Of a stretch of DNA of 64,000 nucleotides, positions 49,834 to 57,930 are shown one piece after another (positions within the stretch are counted from its first letter, which is position 1; the number at the start of each line of letters is the position of its first letter). This DNA comes from Streptomyces fodineus (lineage in GTDB: Bacteria > Actinomycetota > Actinomycetes > Streptomycetales > Streptomycetaceae): assembly GCF_001735805.1 (NCBI RefSeq), contig NZ_CP017248.1, positions 4,650,001 through 4,714,000 of the forward strand. Reading direction: 5' to 3'. The position numbers were made by a program, and so were the translations under genes. Under the pieces are notes generated by a model, which was given only the letters and a program-made list of their open reading frames with translations, was not told where the DNA came from and did not search any database.

Positions 49834-50685
49834 TCAGTGGCCGCTGACCGCCAGTTCGTAGTCACCGATCAGATCGCCCAGCAGCGTTCCGGCCGTCAGG
49901 TCGCTGGTGACGTGGCCGGCCATGTAGAGGCGGGAGTAGAGGACCTGGGCCCGCATCCACTCGTAGTCCTCGGCCCGGTGCGGGGAGAGGGCGCTGAGGA
50001 AGGTGACGGCCGCGGCGGACCGGGCCGCGTGCCGGGAGGGGTAGGAGTACGGGCCCTTGGCGCCGGGCTTGATGTGCTTCTCCGGGCGCAGGCTCGGGTC
50101 CAGGACGAACGGCGCCGGCTGCCTGTCCTTGGCCGCCAGCCGGTCGCTGATCGTCTTGGCCAGCTTCAGCGCCGCCTTGAGCTCGGCCTTCTCCGCCGTG
50201 CCCTTGGCGGCGGGGACGAGTTCGGTCTGGTCGTGCAGGTAGACCTTCCAGACGTCCTTCTTGCCGTTCAGCTCCAGCCAGGTGGCCGCCTTCTTCCCGG
50301 CGGCCGTCCGGGTCTTGGCGAGGGCCTGGACCTGGCGGAGTTCGGCGGTGCGCTGCTTCGCCGCGGGCGGGGCGGGGACCTGCCGGGCGGCCCAGGCGGC
50401 GAACGCCTTGTCGTCGCGGGCGGTGCCGTGCGCCTTCCTCCACTGGGCGAAGAGGGCGTCGGCCTTCGTCCGCTGGGCGGCGGCCAGCTTGCCGATCGGG
50501 GCGATCTGGGCGTCGGTGAAGAGTGCCGGGGGCGGGCTCTGCTTGATGCGGTCGGTCGCCGAGAGCTTCAGCCCGGGGAATCCGGCCGCGGCCAGCTGCG
50601 GTCGCAGCAGCCCGAAGGCCGCGGCGGCCACGGCGATCAGCGCGATGACGGCGTACGGCCATTTGATGCCGCGCAGGACGTTCAT
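49834..50685 (-). CDS. PAP2-family acid phosphatase-like protein
   Basis: A 283-residue protein from the ATG at 50685; the frame continues upstream through the VTC gene, but that part is a shadow. A single N-terminal membrane anchor (residues 8-33) is followed by a helical region, then the phosphatase motifs: SYPSRHAARSAAAVTFLSALSP and SRLYMAGHVTSDLTAG, corresponding to the PSGH and SRxxxxxHxxxD elements of PAP2. The first motif has R in place of G. It is the last gene of a VTC/DUF4956 cluster, so it may process polyphosphate or phospholipid. Confidence 0.75.
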   Translation of the reverse strand: MNVLRGIKWPYAVIALIAVAAAAFGLLRPQLAAAGFPGLKLSATDRIKQSPPPALFTDAQIAPIGKLAAAQRTKADALFAQWRKAHGTARDDKAFAAWAARQVPAPPAAKQRTAELRQVQALAKTRTAAGKKAATWLELNGKKDVWKVYLHDQTELVPAAKGTAEKAELKAALKLAKTISDRLAAKDRQPAPFVLDPSLRPEKHIKPGAKGPYSYPSRHAARSAAAVTFLSALSPHRAEDYEWMRAQVLYSRLYMAGHVTSDLTAGTLLGDLIGDYELAVSGH

Positions 50686-51511
50686 GCGACGGGGTCCTTT
50701 CGAGGAGCGGTACGGGGTGTGCCGCGGCGGCGACGGCGGTGACGGCGGTGAAGTGGGCGCGGGCGAGCCGGCGTACGTCGTTGTCGGGCAGGCCCGGCGT
50801 GAGCAGCGATCGGCCGACGACGTACTTGCTGAGGGAGACGGGCCGGGCGCCCAGGCGCAGCAGCAGGCGGTCGGCGGGGGCGGGACGGGCGCCGCCCTTG
50901 GTCTCCACCAGGACCTGCCCCGCCTCGAGGGCCGCGGTGCGGTCCCCGTGGTGGCAGGTGAGGCCGCCGTCGAGGGTGACGCGCGTTCCGTGGTCCAGGT
51001 CGGCGAGGGCCGCGCGGACATAGCGGACCTCCGCGGCCGGGGACAGGGCCGCGGCGGTGACGGGGATGTCCGCCCGGCGCAGCACCCCGTCGACGAACTC
51101 GGCCGCCCGGTCGTCCAGTTGGCCGTACCCATGGGCGGGGACCCTGAGGGCGTGCTTGACGGTGGCGCCGCGCCCGTCCTTCGTCTTCACCTCCACCCGG
51201 CACAGCCCGTCCTCCGCGTACAGGCGGGTGCGGACCTTCCAGCGCCGGCGGCGCCCCTGGACATGGGCCCGCCAGGCGCCGAGCTGCGCGGTGTCGAAGT
51301 AGGTGCTGAGGTAGCCGGTCGTACGGCGGCCGGCCAGGTCGAGGACATGGTGGCTGTCGGCGAGCCGGGCGACGAGGTCGCGCGCGCGGTCGAGGGGGAC
51401 CAGGTACTTGCGGTCGGTGCGGTGCTGGAGCGCGGCCGCCGCGTCGACCTCGGCGAGCGTGGCGCCGCGCAGCGCGGACAGAGCGAGGTCCGCCGCGAGG
51501 GAGGAGGTCAT
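50682..51511 (-). CDS. VTC-domain polyphosphate polymerase-like protein
   Basis: The start is the ATG at 51511, overlapping the DUF4956 stop (ATGA). The VTC triphosphate-tunnel domain is recognisable: LQHRTDRKYLVPLDRARDLV, YLSTYFDTAQLGAWRAHV, RRRRWKVRTRLYAEDGLCRVEVKTKDGRG and LSKYVVGRSLLTPGLPDNDVRRL. Related enzymes make inorganic polyphosphate. Oddly, this frame has no stop at the expected end: it reads through the PAP2 gene to 49862. A stop overlapping the PAP2 start (50682) exists one frame over, so a one-base shift in the GCC-rich stretch near 50720-50750 is likely. The end given here assumes that shift. Confidence 0.7.
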
Positions 51512-52179
51512 CCGACGGCCACCTGCTCGCGCGGCTCGGTGTCCTGGGCGTCCTGGGCGTCCTGGGCGCCGGCGGACTTGTCCGGGGCGAGGGGGTAGCG
51601 GGCAAAGACCCGGGTGGTCTCGCGGACGTAGTCGACCTCGTCGACCTCGACCGACAGCGGTGCCCGGCCGAAGCGGAACGCGATGTCCTGGGCGATCAGG
51701 GAGGGGTCCTCGTAGATCCGGTCCAGGGTCAGTTTCACCGTGCGGGTCGGCGGCTCGTAGGCACGGGGGTCGTCCACCAGCAGGACCGCGAGCAGCACCA
51801 CCGCGTCCCGGGCTATGACGAGCCAGCTGTCGCGCTGCGGAAGCCCGGTGCACAGGGCGATGACCAGGGTGACGAAGGTGTAGGCGACGTCGCGCAGGGT
51901 GAAGGCGGCGCTGCGCAGCCGGACCAGGGAGAGGATGCCGAACAGTCCGAAGCCGACCCCGGCGGGGAACTTGCCCGCGCTGATCGTGCTCATCGCCGCG
52001 AACAGCCCGGTGTTCAGCGCGGCCAGGACCAGCGGCATCGCCGGTACGCTGGGGCGGCGCCGGTAGAGCCAGCCGACCAGGACCATCAGGGCGACGACGT
52101 CGAGGCCGCCGCGGGTGACGAGGTCGCTGGGGGCGATGTGGTGGGTGATGCCCTTGGCGGCGAGCACCAGTACGTCCAT
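51508..52179 (-). CDS. DUF4956 membrane protein
   Basis: A 223-residue protein from the ATG at 52179 (the frame extends to 52266). About four transmembrane helices (residues 18-130) precede a cytoplasmic domain (TVKLTLDRIYEDPSLIAQDIAFRFGRAPLSVEVDEVDYVRETTRVFARY). DUF4956 genes lie beside VTC-domain genes in many bacteria; together they are linked to polyphosphate or cell-envelope polymer formation. The last 20 residues are a repetitive AQDAQDAQD-type tail. It overlaps the VTC gene by 4 bp. Confidence 0.82.
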   Translation of the reverse strand: MDVLVLAAKGITHHIAPSDLVTRGGLDVVALMVLVGWLYRRRPSVPAMPLVLAALNTGLFAAMSTISAGKFPAGVGFGLFGILSLVRLRSAAFTLRDVAYTFVTLVIALCTGLPQRDSWLVIARDAVVLLAVLLVDDPRAYEPPTRTVKLTLDRIYEDPSLIAQDIAFRFGRAPLSVEVDEVDYVRETTRVFARYPLAPDKSAGAQDAQDAQDTEPREQVAVG

Positions 52180-52331
52180 TGCTGTCCCTTCCGTCCCGGC
52201 ACGTCGGACGGCGGACCGGTCGCGGCCCGCGGTGCGCCGCGACGTGAAGGACGGTAGGGATGTCACATGAACAGACCATGAAGCCTGCCGGGCGCCCGGA
52301 GCCGGAGCCGGGGGCGGTTAGCCTGGCCGCC

Positions 52332-52520
52332 ATGCACTACCTGGTCGTCGACGACGAGACCCGCCTCACCGACCTCGTCGTCCGCTACCTCACCGAGTCC
52401 GGACACACCGCCGAGGGGTGTTACGACGGCCCCTCCGGGCTGGCCGCCGCCCGTGACCCGCGCCTGGATGGGATCGTCCTGGACGTGATGCTGCCCGGGA
52501 TGGACGGCGTCGAGGTGTGC
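52332..52520 (+). pseudogene. Truncated response regulator
   Basis: Only the first 63 residues of an OmpR-type receiver domain survive: MHYLVVDDETRLTDLVVRYLTESGHTAEG ... DGIVLDVMLPGMDGVEVCR, with the acidic pair D7/D8 and phospho-site D51. The sequence then jumps into the N-terminal part of a histidine kinase in another frame. The remaining receiver and DNA-binding domain are deleted. It cannot act as a regulator. Confidence 0.8.
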
Positions 52521-53884
52521 CGGACGGCTGCGTGCATGGTTCGGGCGGCTGCCCGTCGTCACGCGGCTCGTGCTGGCCGTCGCCGTCACCATGTCCCTCG
52601 TCCTGGCCGGTACGGCCGGGCTGGTCTACTGGCGCGTCCAGACCGCCCTCGACCAGCAGCTCCACGACGACCTGGCCGCCTACGGGCACAGCCTCGACCG
52701 GGCCCTGCACGCCGGAACCGCGCTGCCGCCGGGCCCCAGCGGCAGCCTCTACCAGGTCCTCGACGCGCACGGCCGGGTCCTCGGCTCCAGTGACACCGTC
52801 GACCACCGGTCCCTGCTCACGCCCGCCGAGCTCGACTCCGCCGTGCGCGGCCGCAGGGTGCACCGCGACGTCGGCCCCCCGGCTGCCGATCACCCCGGGC
52901 ACCCTGCGCCTCCAGGCCGAGCGCGTCACGGCCGGCGGAGCAACGCGCGTGGTCGTCGCCGCCGTACGCCGCGGGCACCGTGACGAGGCGCTGCGCGAAC
53001 TCCTCGCCCAGCTCGCCCTCGCCTCCGGGCTGACCTTGATCGCCGCCTCGTACGTCGGCTACCGCACCGCCCGCGCCGCCCTGCGCCCCGTCGAGCGGTA
53101 CCGCACCGCGGCCGCCACCCTCGCCGACGGCGCGCAGAACCTGCGCCTGGACGTGCCGGCCGACCGCGACGACGAGATCACCCGGCTCGGACACACCCTC
53201 AACCGCATGCTCGACCGCCTTCGGGCATCCGCCGCCCGTGAGCGCCGTTTCGTCGCCGACGCCAGCCACGAGCTGCGTACCCCGCTGGCCCTGCTGCGCG
53301 CCGAGGTCGACGTCGCGCTGCACCGCCCCCGCTCGGCCGAGGAGCTCAACCAGACCCTGCGCTCGGTGGACGCCGAGGTCCAGCGCCTGATCGACCTCTC
53401 CAACGCCCTGCTGGACCTGGAGGAACTGGGCAGCGCCGACCACATCACCCGGGCACCGGTACGACTGCCCGACCTGGTCGAGACCGCCGTTGCCCCGCAT
53501 CTGCGCACCGCCGGGCGGGCGGGGCGGGGCCTCACCGCCGACGTGGCGGACACCAGCGTCGACGTCGACGCCCGCTGGCTGGTGCCCGCCATCGGCAACC
53601 TCGTCGGCAACGCCCTGCGCCACGGACACGGGGCCGTCGCCGTTACGGCCACCGTCCACGAGGGCAGGCTGTGGCTGTCCGTCACGGACGAGGGGCCGGG
53701 CTTCCCGGCCGAGTTCCTGCCCCGGGCGTTCGACCGCTTCGCCCGCGCGGAGGCCAGCCGCACGAGCGAGGGGTCCGGGCTGGGGCTCGCCTTCGTGCAG
53801 GCGGTGGCCATGGCTCATGGGGGCAGCGCGCGGGTGGAGAACCTCGGGGGCGGGGCGGCGGTCACCGTCGATGTGCCGTGCTGA
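52521..53884 (+). pseudogene. Frameshifted histidine kinase
   Basis: A sensor kinase in two frames. The N-terminal piece (RLPVVTRLVLAVAVTMSLVLAGTAGLVYWRV, then HDDLAAYGHSLDRAL) has a transmembrane helix and extracellular part. It breaks at a run of six C at 52875-52880, and the sequence resumes one frame over as RLPITPGTLRLQAERV. The second piece has a second transmembrane helix, HAMP (TARAALRPVERYRT), the H-box FVADASHELRTPLALL, and N, G1 and G2 boxes of HATPase. A start codon is also missing, lost with the response-regulator deletion. Removing one C would restore the frame but not the start. Confidence 0.8.
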
Positions 53885-53896
53885 AAGCGCCCCGCT

Positions 53897-55093
53897 TCAC
53901 TCGCCCCGACGGAGGGACGCCACCACCGCCCCCGCCCCGACAAGAACCCCGAGCGCACCGAAGCCGTAGTTCAGCGTGGCCCCGGTCGCAACCGCCGCCA
54001 CCAGCAACGGCCCGCCCGCATCGCCCAGTTCGCGCCCGAGTTCCGCCGCCCCCATGGTCTGGCCCAGCCTCTCCCGAGGGGTCGACGAGGCCAGCGCGGC
54101 GAAGCCCAGCGGGGTGATCAGGCCGGTGCCGACGCCGATGAGGGCGGCTCCGGTGAGGATGCCGGTGAGGCCCGGAAGCATCGCGCAGCCCAGACCCGCC
54201 GCGGTGACCGACAGGCCCGCGGCCAGACCGGCACGGGTGGTGAGCCGCCCGTCGTCCAGAGCGCGCCCGGCCCGCGGCTGGACGACGGCCGCGCAGCCGG
54301 CGAGCACCGACACCGCGGCCCCGGTGGCCACCGTGCCCAGCCCGGCGGCCCGGCCCGAGACCGGCAGGAAGCCCACCCCGACCGACAGGGCGGCGGTCGC
54401 CGCGGCCAGCGCGGACGTCGGGGCGAGGAAGGCGGGGTCGGCGAGCCGCCGGGCCAGGTCCAGCACGGTCTGCCGGGCCTTGGGCAGCGGCGGTACGACG
54501 GGCACGGCGAGCGCGGCCCAGCAGGCTACCGCCGCGCCCAGCACCGCCAGGACGGCGAACAGCAGCCGCAGGCCGCCGGCCCACGCCAGCACGCCGCCGA
54601 GCAGCGGGCCGAGCGTGTAGCCGACGGACTTGCAGAAGCCGTAACTGCCGAACGCGCGGCCGTGCCCCGCGGCCGGGTTGAGGCGGGCCACCAGCGCCGA
54701 GGCCGACGGGGAGAACGCGGAGGCCGCGGCGCCCTGGCCGAGCCGGGCCGCCCACAGCCAGCCGGGGCTGTCCGCCATCACGTACAGCGCGGACGCCGCC
54801 GCGAAGGCGACGAGGCCGCCGAGCAGCACCGGACGGGCGCCGATCCGGTCGGCGAGGGTGCCGAAGACCGGCTTGAGGACCACCTCGGCGCCGTCGTACA
54901 GGGCGAGCAGACCGCCCAGCACCAGCAGTGAGGTGACCGCGTGTTTCGTGTGGCCGCCGAGGTTCGCGGCGATGCCGTGCGCGCCGAAGGCCGTGGTGAA
55001 CCCGGCCGCGTACAGCGGCCACATCTGCCGCGCCCCCGCGGGCCGCGCGCTCCCCGCTACCCCTCGGCGGCCCGCCGCTTCCCTGTCCGCCAC
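53897..55093 (-). CDS. MFS transporter
   Basis: About 399 residues with 12 predicted transmembrane helices. Segment 2-3 shows the MFS motif A region GTLADRIGARPVLLGGLVAF. Helices such as ASAFSPSASALVARLNP and SYGFCKSVGYTLGPLLGGVL follow. Start choice is open: GTG at 55093, with a TACATT -10-like hexamer 9 bp upstream suggesting a leaderless transcript, or ATG at 55024 (MWPLYAAGFTTAFGAHG). It is downstream of a diaminopimelate decarboxylase homolog and may export a product of it; that is a guess. Confidence 0.8.
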   Translation of the reverse strand: MADREAAGRRGVAGSARPAGARQMWPLYAAGFTTAFGAHGIAANLGGHTKHAVTSLLVLGGLLALYDGAEVVLKPVFGTLADRIGARPVLLGGLVAFAAASALYVMADSPGWLWAARLGQGAAASAFSPSASALVARLNPAAGHGRAFGSYGFCKSVGYTLGPLLGGVLAWAGGLRLLFAVLAVLGAAVACWAALAVPVVPPLPKARQTVLDLARRLADPAFLAPTSALAAATAALSVGVGFLPVSGRAAGLGTVATGAAVSVLAGCAAVVQPRAGRALDDGRLTTRAGLAAGLSVTAAGLGCAMLPGLTGILTGAALIGVGTGLITPLGFAALASSTPRERLGQTMGAAELGRELGDAGGPLLVAAVATGATLNYGFGALGVLVGAGAVVASLRRGE

Positions 55094-55145
55094 ACCGGCG
55101 AATGTAGCAAGCGTGACCTCGTCCGCCGTCGTACGGCGACGGGGG

Positions 55146-56471
55146 CTACAGCCCCACGTCGCGGCTGCGGATGTCCGCCAGGGACTCGCGGCGGACCAGC
55201 AGGCGGGCGAGGCCGTCGCGTACGGCCACCACGGGCGGGCGGCCGACCAGGTTGTAGCCGGAGGCCATGGACAGGTGGTAGGCACCGGCCACGGGGACGG
55301 CGAGCAGGTCACCGGGGCGGGTGTCGGCGGGCAGTTCCGCGTCGGCGGCCAGGACGTCGCCCGCCTCGCAGTGCCGGCCCACCACGGTGACCCGGGCGGC
55401 TGCCGTCGTGCTGTGCCGGCCGATCAGACGCGGCGCGTACCGGACGCCGTACAGGGCCGGGCGCGGGTTGTCGCTCATCCCGCCGTCCACGGCCACGAAG
55501 ACGCGGTCGCCCGTGTGCTTCACGGACAGGACGCGGTACAGGGCGATCCCGGCGGGGCCCGCGATCGCCCGGCCCGGCTCGATGATCAGGCGGGGGACGG
55601 GGAGTCCGGCGGTCGCGCAGGCGTCGGCGAGTTCCGCGCGGACCCTGCGGGCCAGCGCCGTCAGGTCCAGGGCCGCCTCGCCGGGGCGGTAGGCGATGCC
55701 GTGGCCGCCGCCGAGGTCGAGCTCGGGCAGGACCAGGCCGTGCTGCTCGTGCAGGCGGGCCATCAGCCCGACCAGCCTTCGTACGGCGACGAGGTACGGC
55801 TTGACGCTGCTGATCTGCGATCCCAAGTGGCAGTGCAGACCGGTGAGTTCGAGCTGCGGCTGGTCGAGGATGCGGGCGATGGCGTGCTGGGCGTAGCCGT
55901 CGGCGATGGAGAGGCCGAACTTCTGGTCGTCCGTGCCGGTGCGGACCTTCTCATGACCCCCCGCGCTGATCCCTGGGACGACCCGGACCATGACCTTCTG
56001 ATGCCCGTCCGGTCCCACGGCGGCGGCCAGCCGGGCGATCTCGGCGGGGCTGTCGATGACGATGCGTCCGACGCCGAGGCGCAGGGCGGCCTCCAGGTCG
56101 CGCGGGGACTTGGCGTTGCCGTGCAGCACGATCCGCTCGGGCGGGAAGCCGGTGGTGACGGCGAGTTCGAGCTCACCGGCGGAGCACACGTCCAGGCCGA
56201 GGCCCTCCTCGTCCATCCAGTGGGCCATGGCCCGGCACAGGAACGCCTTGGCCGCGTACAGGATTTCGGCGTCGGGGAAGGCGTCCTGGTAGGTACGGCA
56301 GCGGTCGCGGACCTCGGCCTCGTCCAGGACGTAGACGGGGGTGCCGAAGCGGTCGGCGATCTCGGCGAGCGGTACGCCACCGACGGCGAGGTCACCGTGC
56401 GGCACCTCGGTGGTGGTTGCGGGCCACACCAACAGGCCGGTGGCGGTGGTGGGTTCGTGAACCGTGGTCAT
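55146..56471 (-). CDS. lysA: Diaminopimelate decarboxylase-type PLP enzyme
   Basis: A 441-residue fold-type III PLP decarboxylase. The PLP lysine lies in ILYAAKAFLC. ELDLGGGHGIAY and EPGRAIAGPAG bind phosphate, and the C-terminal YHLSMASGYN completes the active site. It has the form of LysA, which converts meso-diaminopimelate to lysine. A GGGGAGG site precedes the ATG at 56471. Streptomyces usually have another lysA with lysine genes; this one, next to an MFS transporter and a SAV_915 protein, may serve a secondary pathway, so the symbol is by family only. Confidence 0.85.
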   Translation of the reverse strand: MTTVHEPTTATGLLVWPATTTEVPHGDLAVGGVPLAEIADRFGTPVYVLDEAEVRDRCRTYQDAFPDAEILYAAKAFLCRAMAHWMDEEGLGLDVCSAGELELAVTTGFPPERIVLHGNAKSPRDLEAALRLGVGRIVIDSPAEIARLAAAVGPDGHQKVMVRVVPGISAGGHEKVRTGTDDQKFGLSIADGYAQHAIARILDQPQLELTGLHCHLGSQISSVKPYLVAVRRLVGLMARLHEQHGLVLPELDLGGGHGIAYRPGEAALDLTALARRVRAELADACATAGLPVPRLIIEPGRAIAGPAGIALYRVLSVKHTGDRVFVAVDGGMSDNPRPALYGVRYAPRLIGRHSTTAAARVTVVGRHCEAGDVLAADAELPADTRPGDLLAVPVAGAYHLSMASGYNLVGRPPVVAVRDGLARLLVRRESLADIRSRDVGL

Positions 56472-56485
56472 CGGGTCCTCCCCTT

Positions 56486-56812
56486 TCAGGCCGCGAACGC
56501 GGGTACCGGTGCGGGCGTCGGCCCGGGGGCCGGTGCGGTGAACTGCGGATCCACCGTGAGGGTGGTGACGCCGAGCGGGGCGGTCAGTGCGCGCAGGGCG
56601 GGCTCGGCGAGGCGGATCCAGGGCTGGCCGGGGCCGAGGGTGGCGCTCAGCCGGCGCACGGAGGTGAAGCCGACGGCCGTACGGTCGCCGAGCGGGGTAC
56701 GGAAGAGCCGGGCCGCACACCCGGAGGGCCCCGGCCGGACCGGGACGTACAGGGGTCCGGCCGGGACGGGATCGGAGGGCTCGGGGTCTTCGCCGTAGCG
56801 GAGTTCTGCCAT
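56486..56812 (-). CDS. SAV_915 family protein
   Basis: A 108-residue protein: MAELRYGEDPEPSDPVPAGPLYVPVRPGPSGCAARLFRTPLGDRTAVGFTSVRRLSATLGPGQPWIRLAEPALRALTAPLGV. This matches the SAV_915 family, small SseB-like proteins that accompany PLP decarboxylase and other biosynthetic genes in Streptomyces. The ATG at 56812 was selected; the frame is open further upstream. It ends 14 bp before the diaminopimelate decarboxylase start, so the two are co-transcribed. Confidence 0.78.
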   Translation of the reverse strand: MAELRYGEDPEPSDPVPAGPLYVPVRPGPSGCAARLFRTPLGDRTAVGFTSVRRLSATLGPGQPWIRLAEPALRALTAPLGVTTLTVDPQFTAPAPGPTPAPVPAFAA

Positions 56813-57100
56813 GGGGTGCCTCCCGGAAGGCAGGGAGCGAGGGATCTGGGTGCCCCGGACGCGGGGAGGCGGACCGGGGCTCGGTGTCGACGTTATGCCC
56901 GGTGCCCGGGGGTGCCGGGCGGGCCCTGACGTGACGCTGACGGTGACCCGGGTGACCTTGACGGCACGCTGACGCCGTCGGCGCACAGGCCTGGAAGCGG
57001 CCGTCAGAAGGGCGTCAGAAACGGGAGTTCGGCCTGTTCGGGAGCGACGACCAGCGGTGTCATGGAAGGGATGTCCGAAGGGATGTCCGAGGAGGATCCG

Positions 57101-57667
57101 ATGTCCGAGTACCGTCTGTCTTCGCCCGCCCGGGTCGTGGTGGGAGTCAGCGGCTCACTGGGCGGCGCGACCGTCCTGGGCCGGGCCGCGTCGGAGGCCG
57201 GGCGCCGGGGCGCGGAGCTCTGGCCGGTGCTGGCCTGGGAGCCGCCGGAGGGCGATTCCGTCGCCCGCAGGTTCCCGTCCGCGTCCGTCATGGCCGGGCA
57301 GTGGGAGCGGCTGGCGCGCGAGCGGCTGCTCACCGCCCTGCGCGAGGTGTTCGGCGGCACCGACACCGGGTTGCCCGGACAGGCGCTCGTCGTCCGGGGC
57401 GCGCCCGGACCGGCGCTGGTGCGGACCGCCGGCCGCGAGAACGACATCCTCGTCATCGGCACCGGCGCGCGGGGCCTGCTGCACCGGGCCCTGTGGCCGT
57501 CGGTCAGCCGCTACTGCCTGGCCCACGCCAGGTGTCCCGTTCTCGCGGTGCCGCCGTCACCGCTGCAGGCGGAGCTGGCGGCCGCGCACCGCCGTAATAC
57601 CTGGCGGCTACGGCTGAACACCGGGCATCTGGAGCGTGAGTTGCACACGATGCCGCCGCAGGCGTGA
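57101..57667 (+). CDS. Universal stress protein family protein
   Basis: A 188-residue USP-domain protein from the ATG at 57101, which has GAGGAGG 6 bases upstream; an ATG at 57062 is also open. Residues 9-147 show the fold: ARVVVGVSGSLGGATVLGRAASEA, QALVVRGAPGPALVRTAGRENDILVIGTGARGLLHRALWPSVSRYCLAHARCPVLAVPP. The G-x2-G-x9-G-S/T nucleotide motif is GTGARGLLHRALWPSVS. The final 23 codons are part of a duplicated segment that continues past the stop. Adjacent to kdpD, itself carrying a USP domain, which is a common pairing. Confidence 0.85.
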   Translation: MSEYRLSSPARVVVGVSGSLGGATVLGRAASEAGRRGAELWPVLAWEPPEGDSVARRFPSASVMAGQWERLARERLLTALREVFGGTDTGLPGQALVVRGAPGPALVRTAGRENDILVIGTGARGLLHRALWPSVSRYCLAHARCPVLAVPPSPLQAELAAAHRRNTWRLRLNTGHLERELHTMPPQA

Positions 57668-57870
57668 AGCCGTCGGGGGTGGACAGGCGCTACTCGCCGG
57701 GAGGCGCCGCGGCAAGAGCCGTCGTACACCGCCGCAACCCCCGGCAGCCGCGACCGAACACCAGACACCTGCAACGCGAGTTGCACACGATGCCGCCGCA
57801 GGCGTGAAGCCACCGGAGGCAGACAGACGCTGCTCACCGGGACGTACCGCGGCGAGAGCCGCCGTACACC
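57591..57870. repeat. 140-bp tandem duplication spanning the USP gene 3' end
   Basis: Two units of exactly 140 bp start at 57591 and 57731. Both contain an identical 29-base block (57641-57669 and 57781-57809) that includes the stop codon TGA. Part of a third unit follows after 57870. The duplicate carries an extra, out-of-context copy of the USP C-terminus. Confidence 0.82.
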
Positions 57871-57930
57871 GGGGGGATGGACAGGCGCTGCCGCCGGGAC
57901 GTGCCGCGGCGGGAGGCGCCGTGGACCGTA

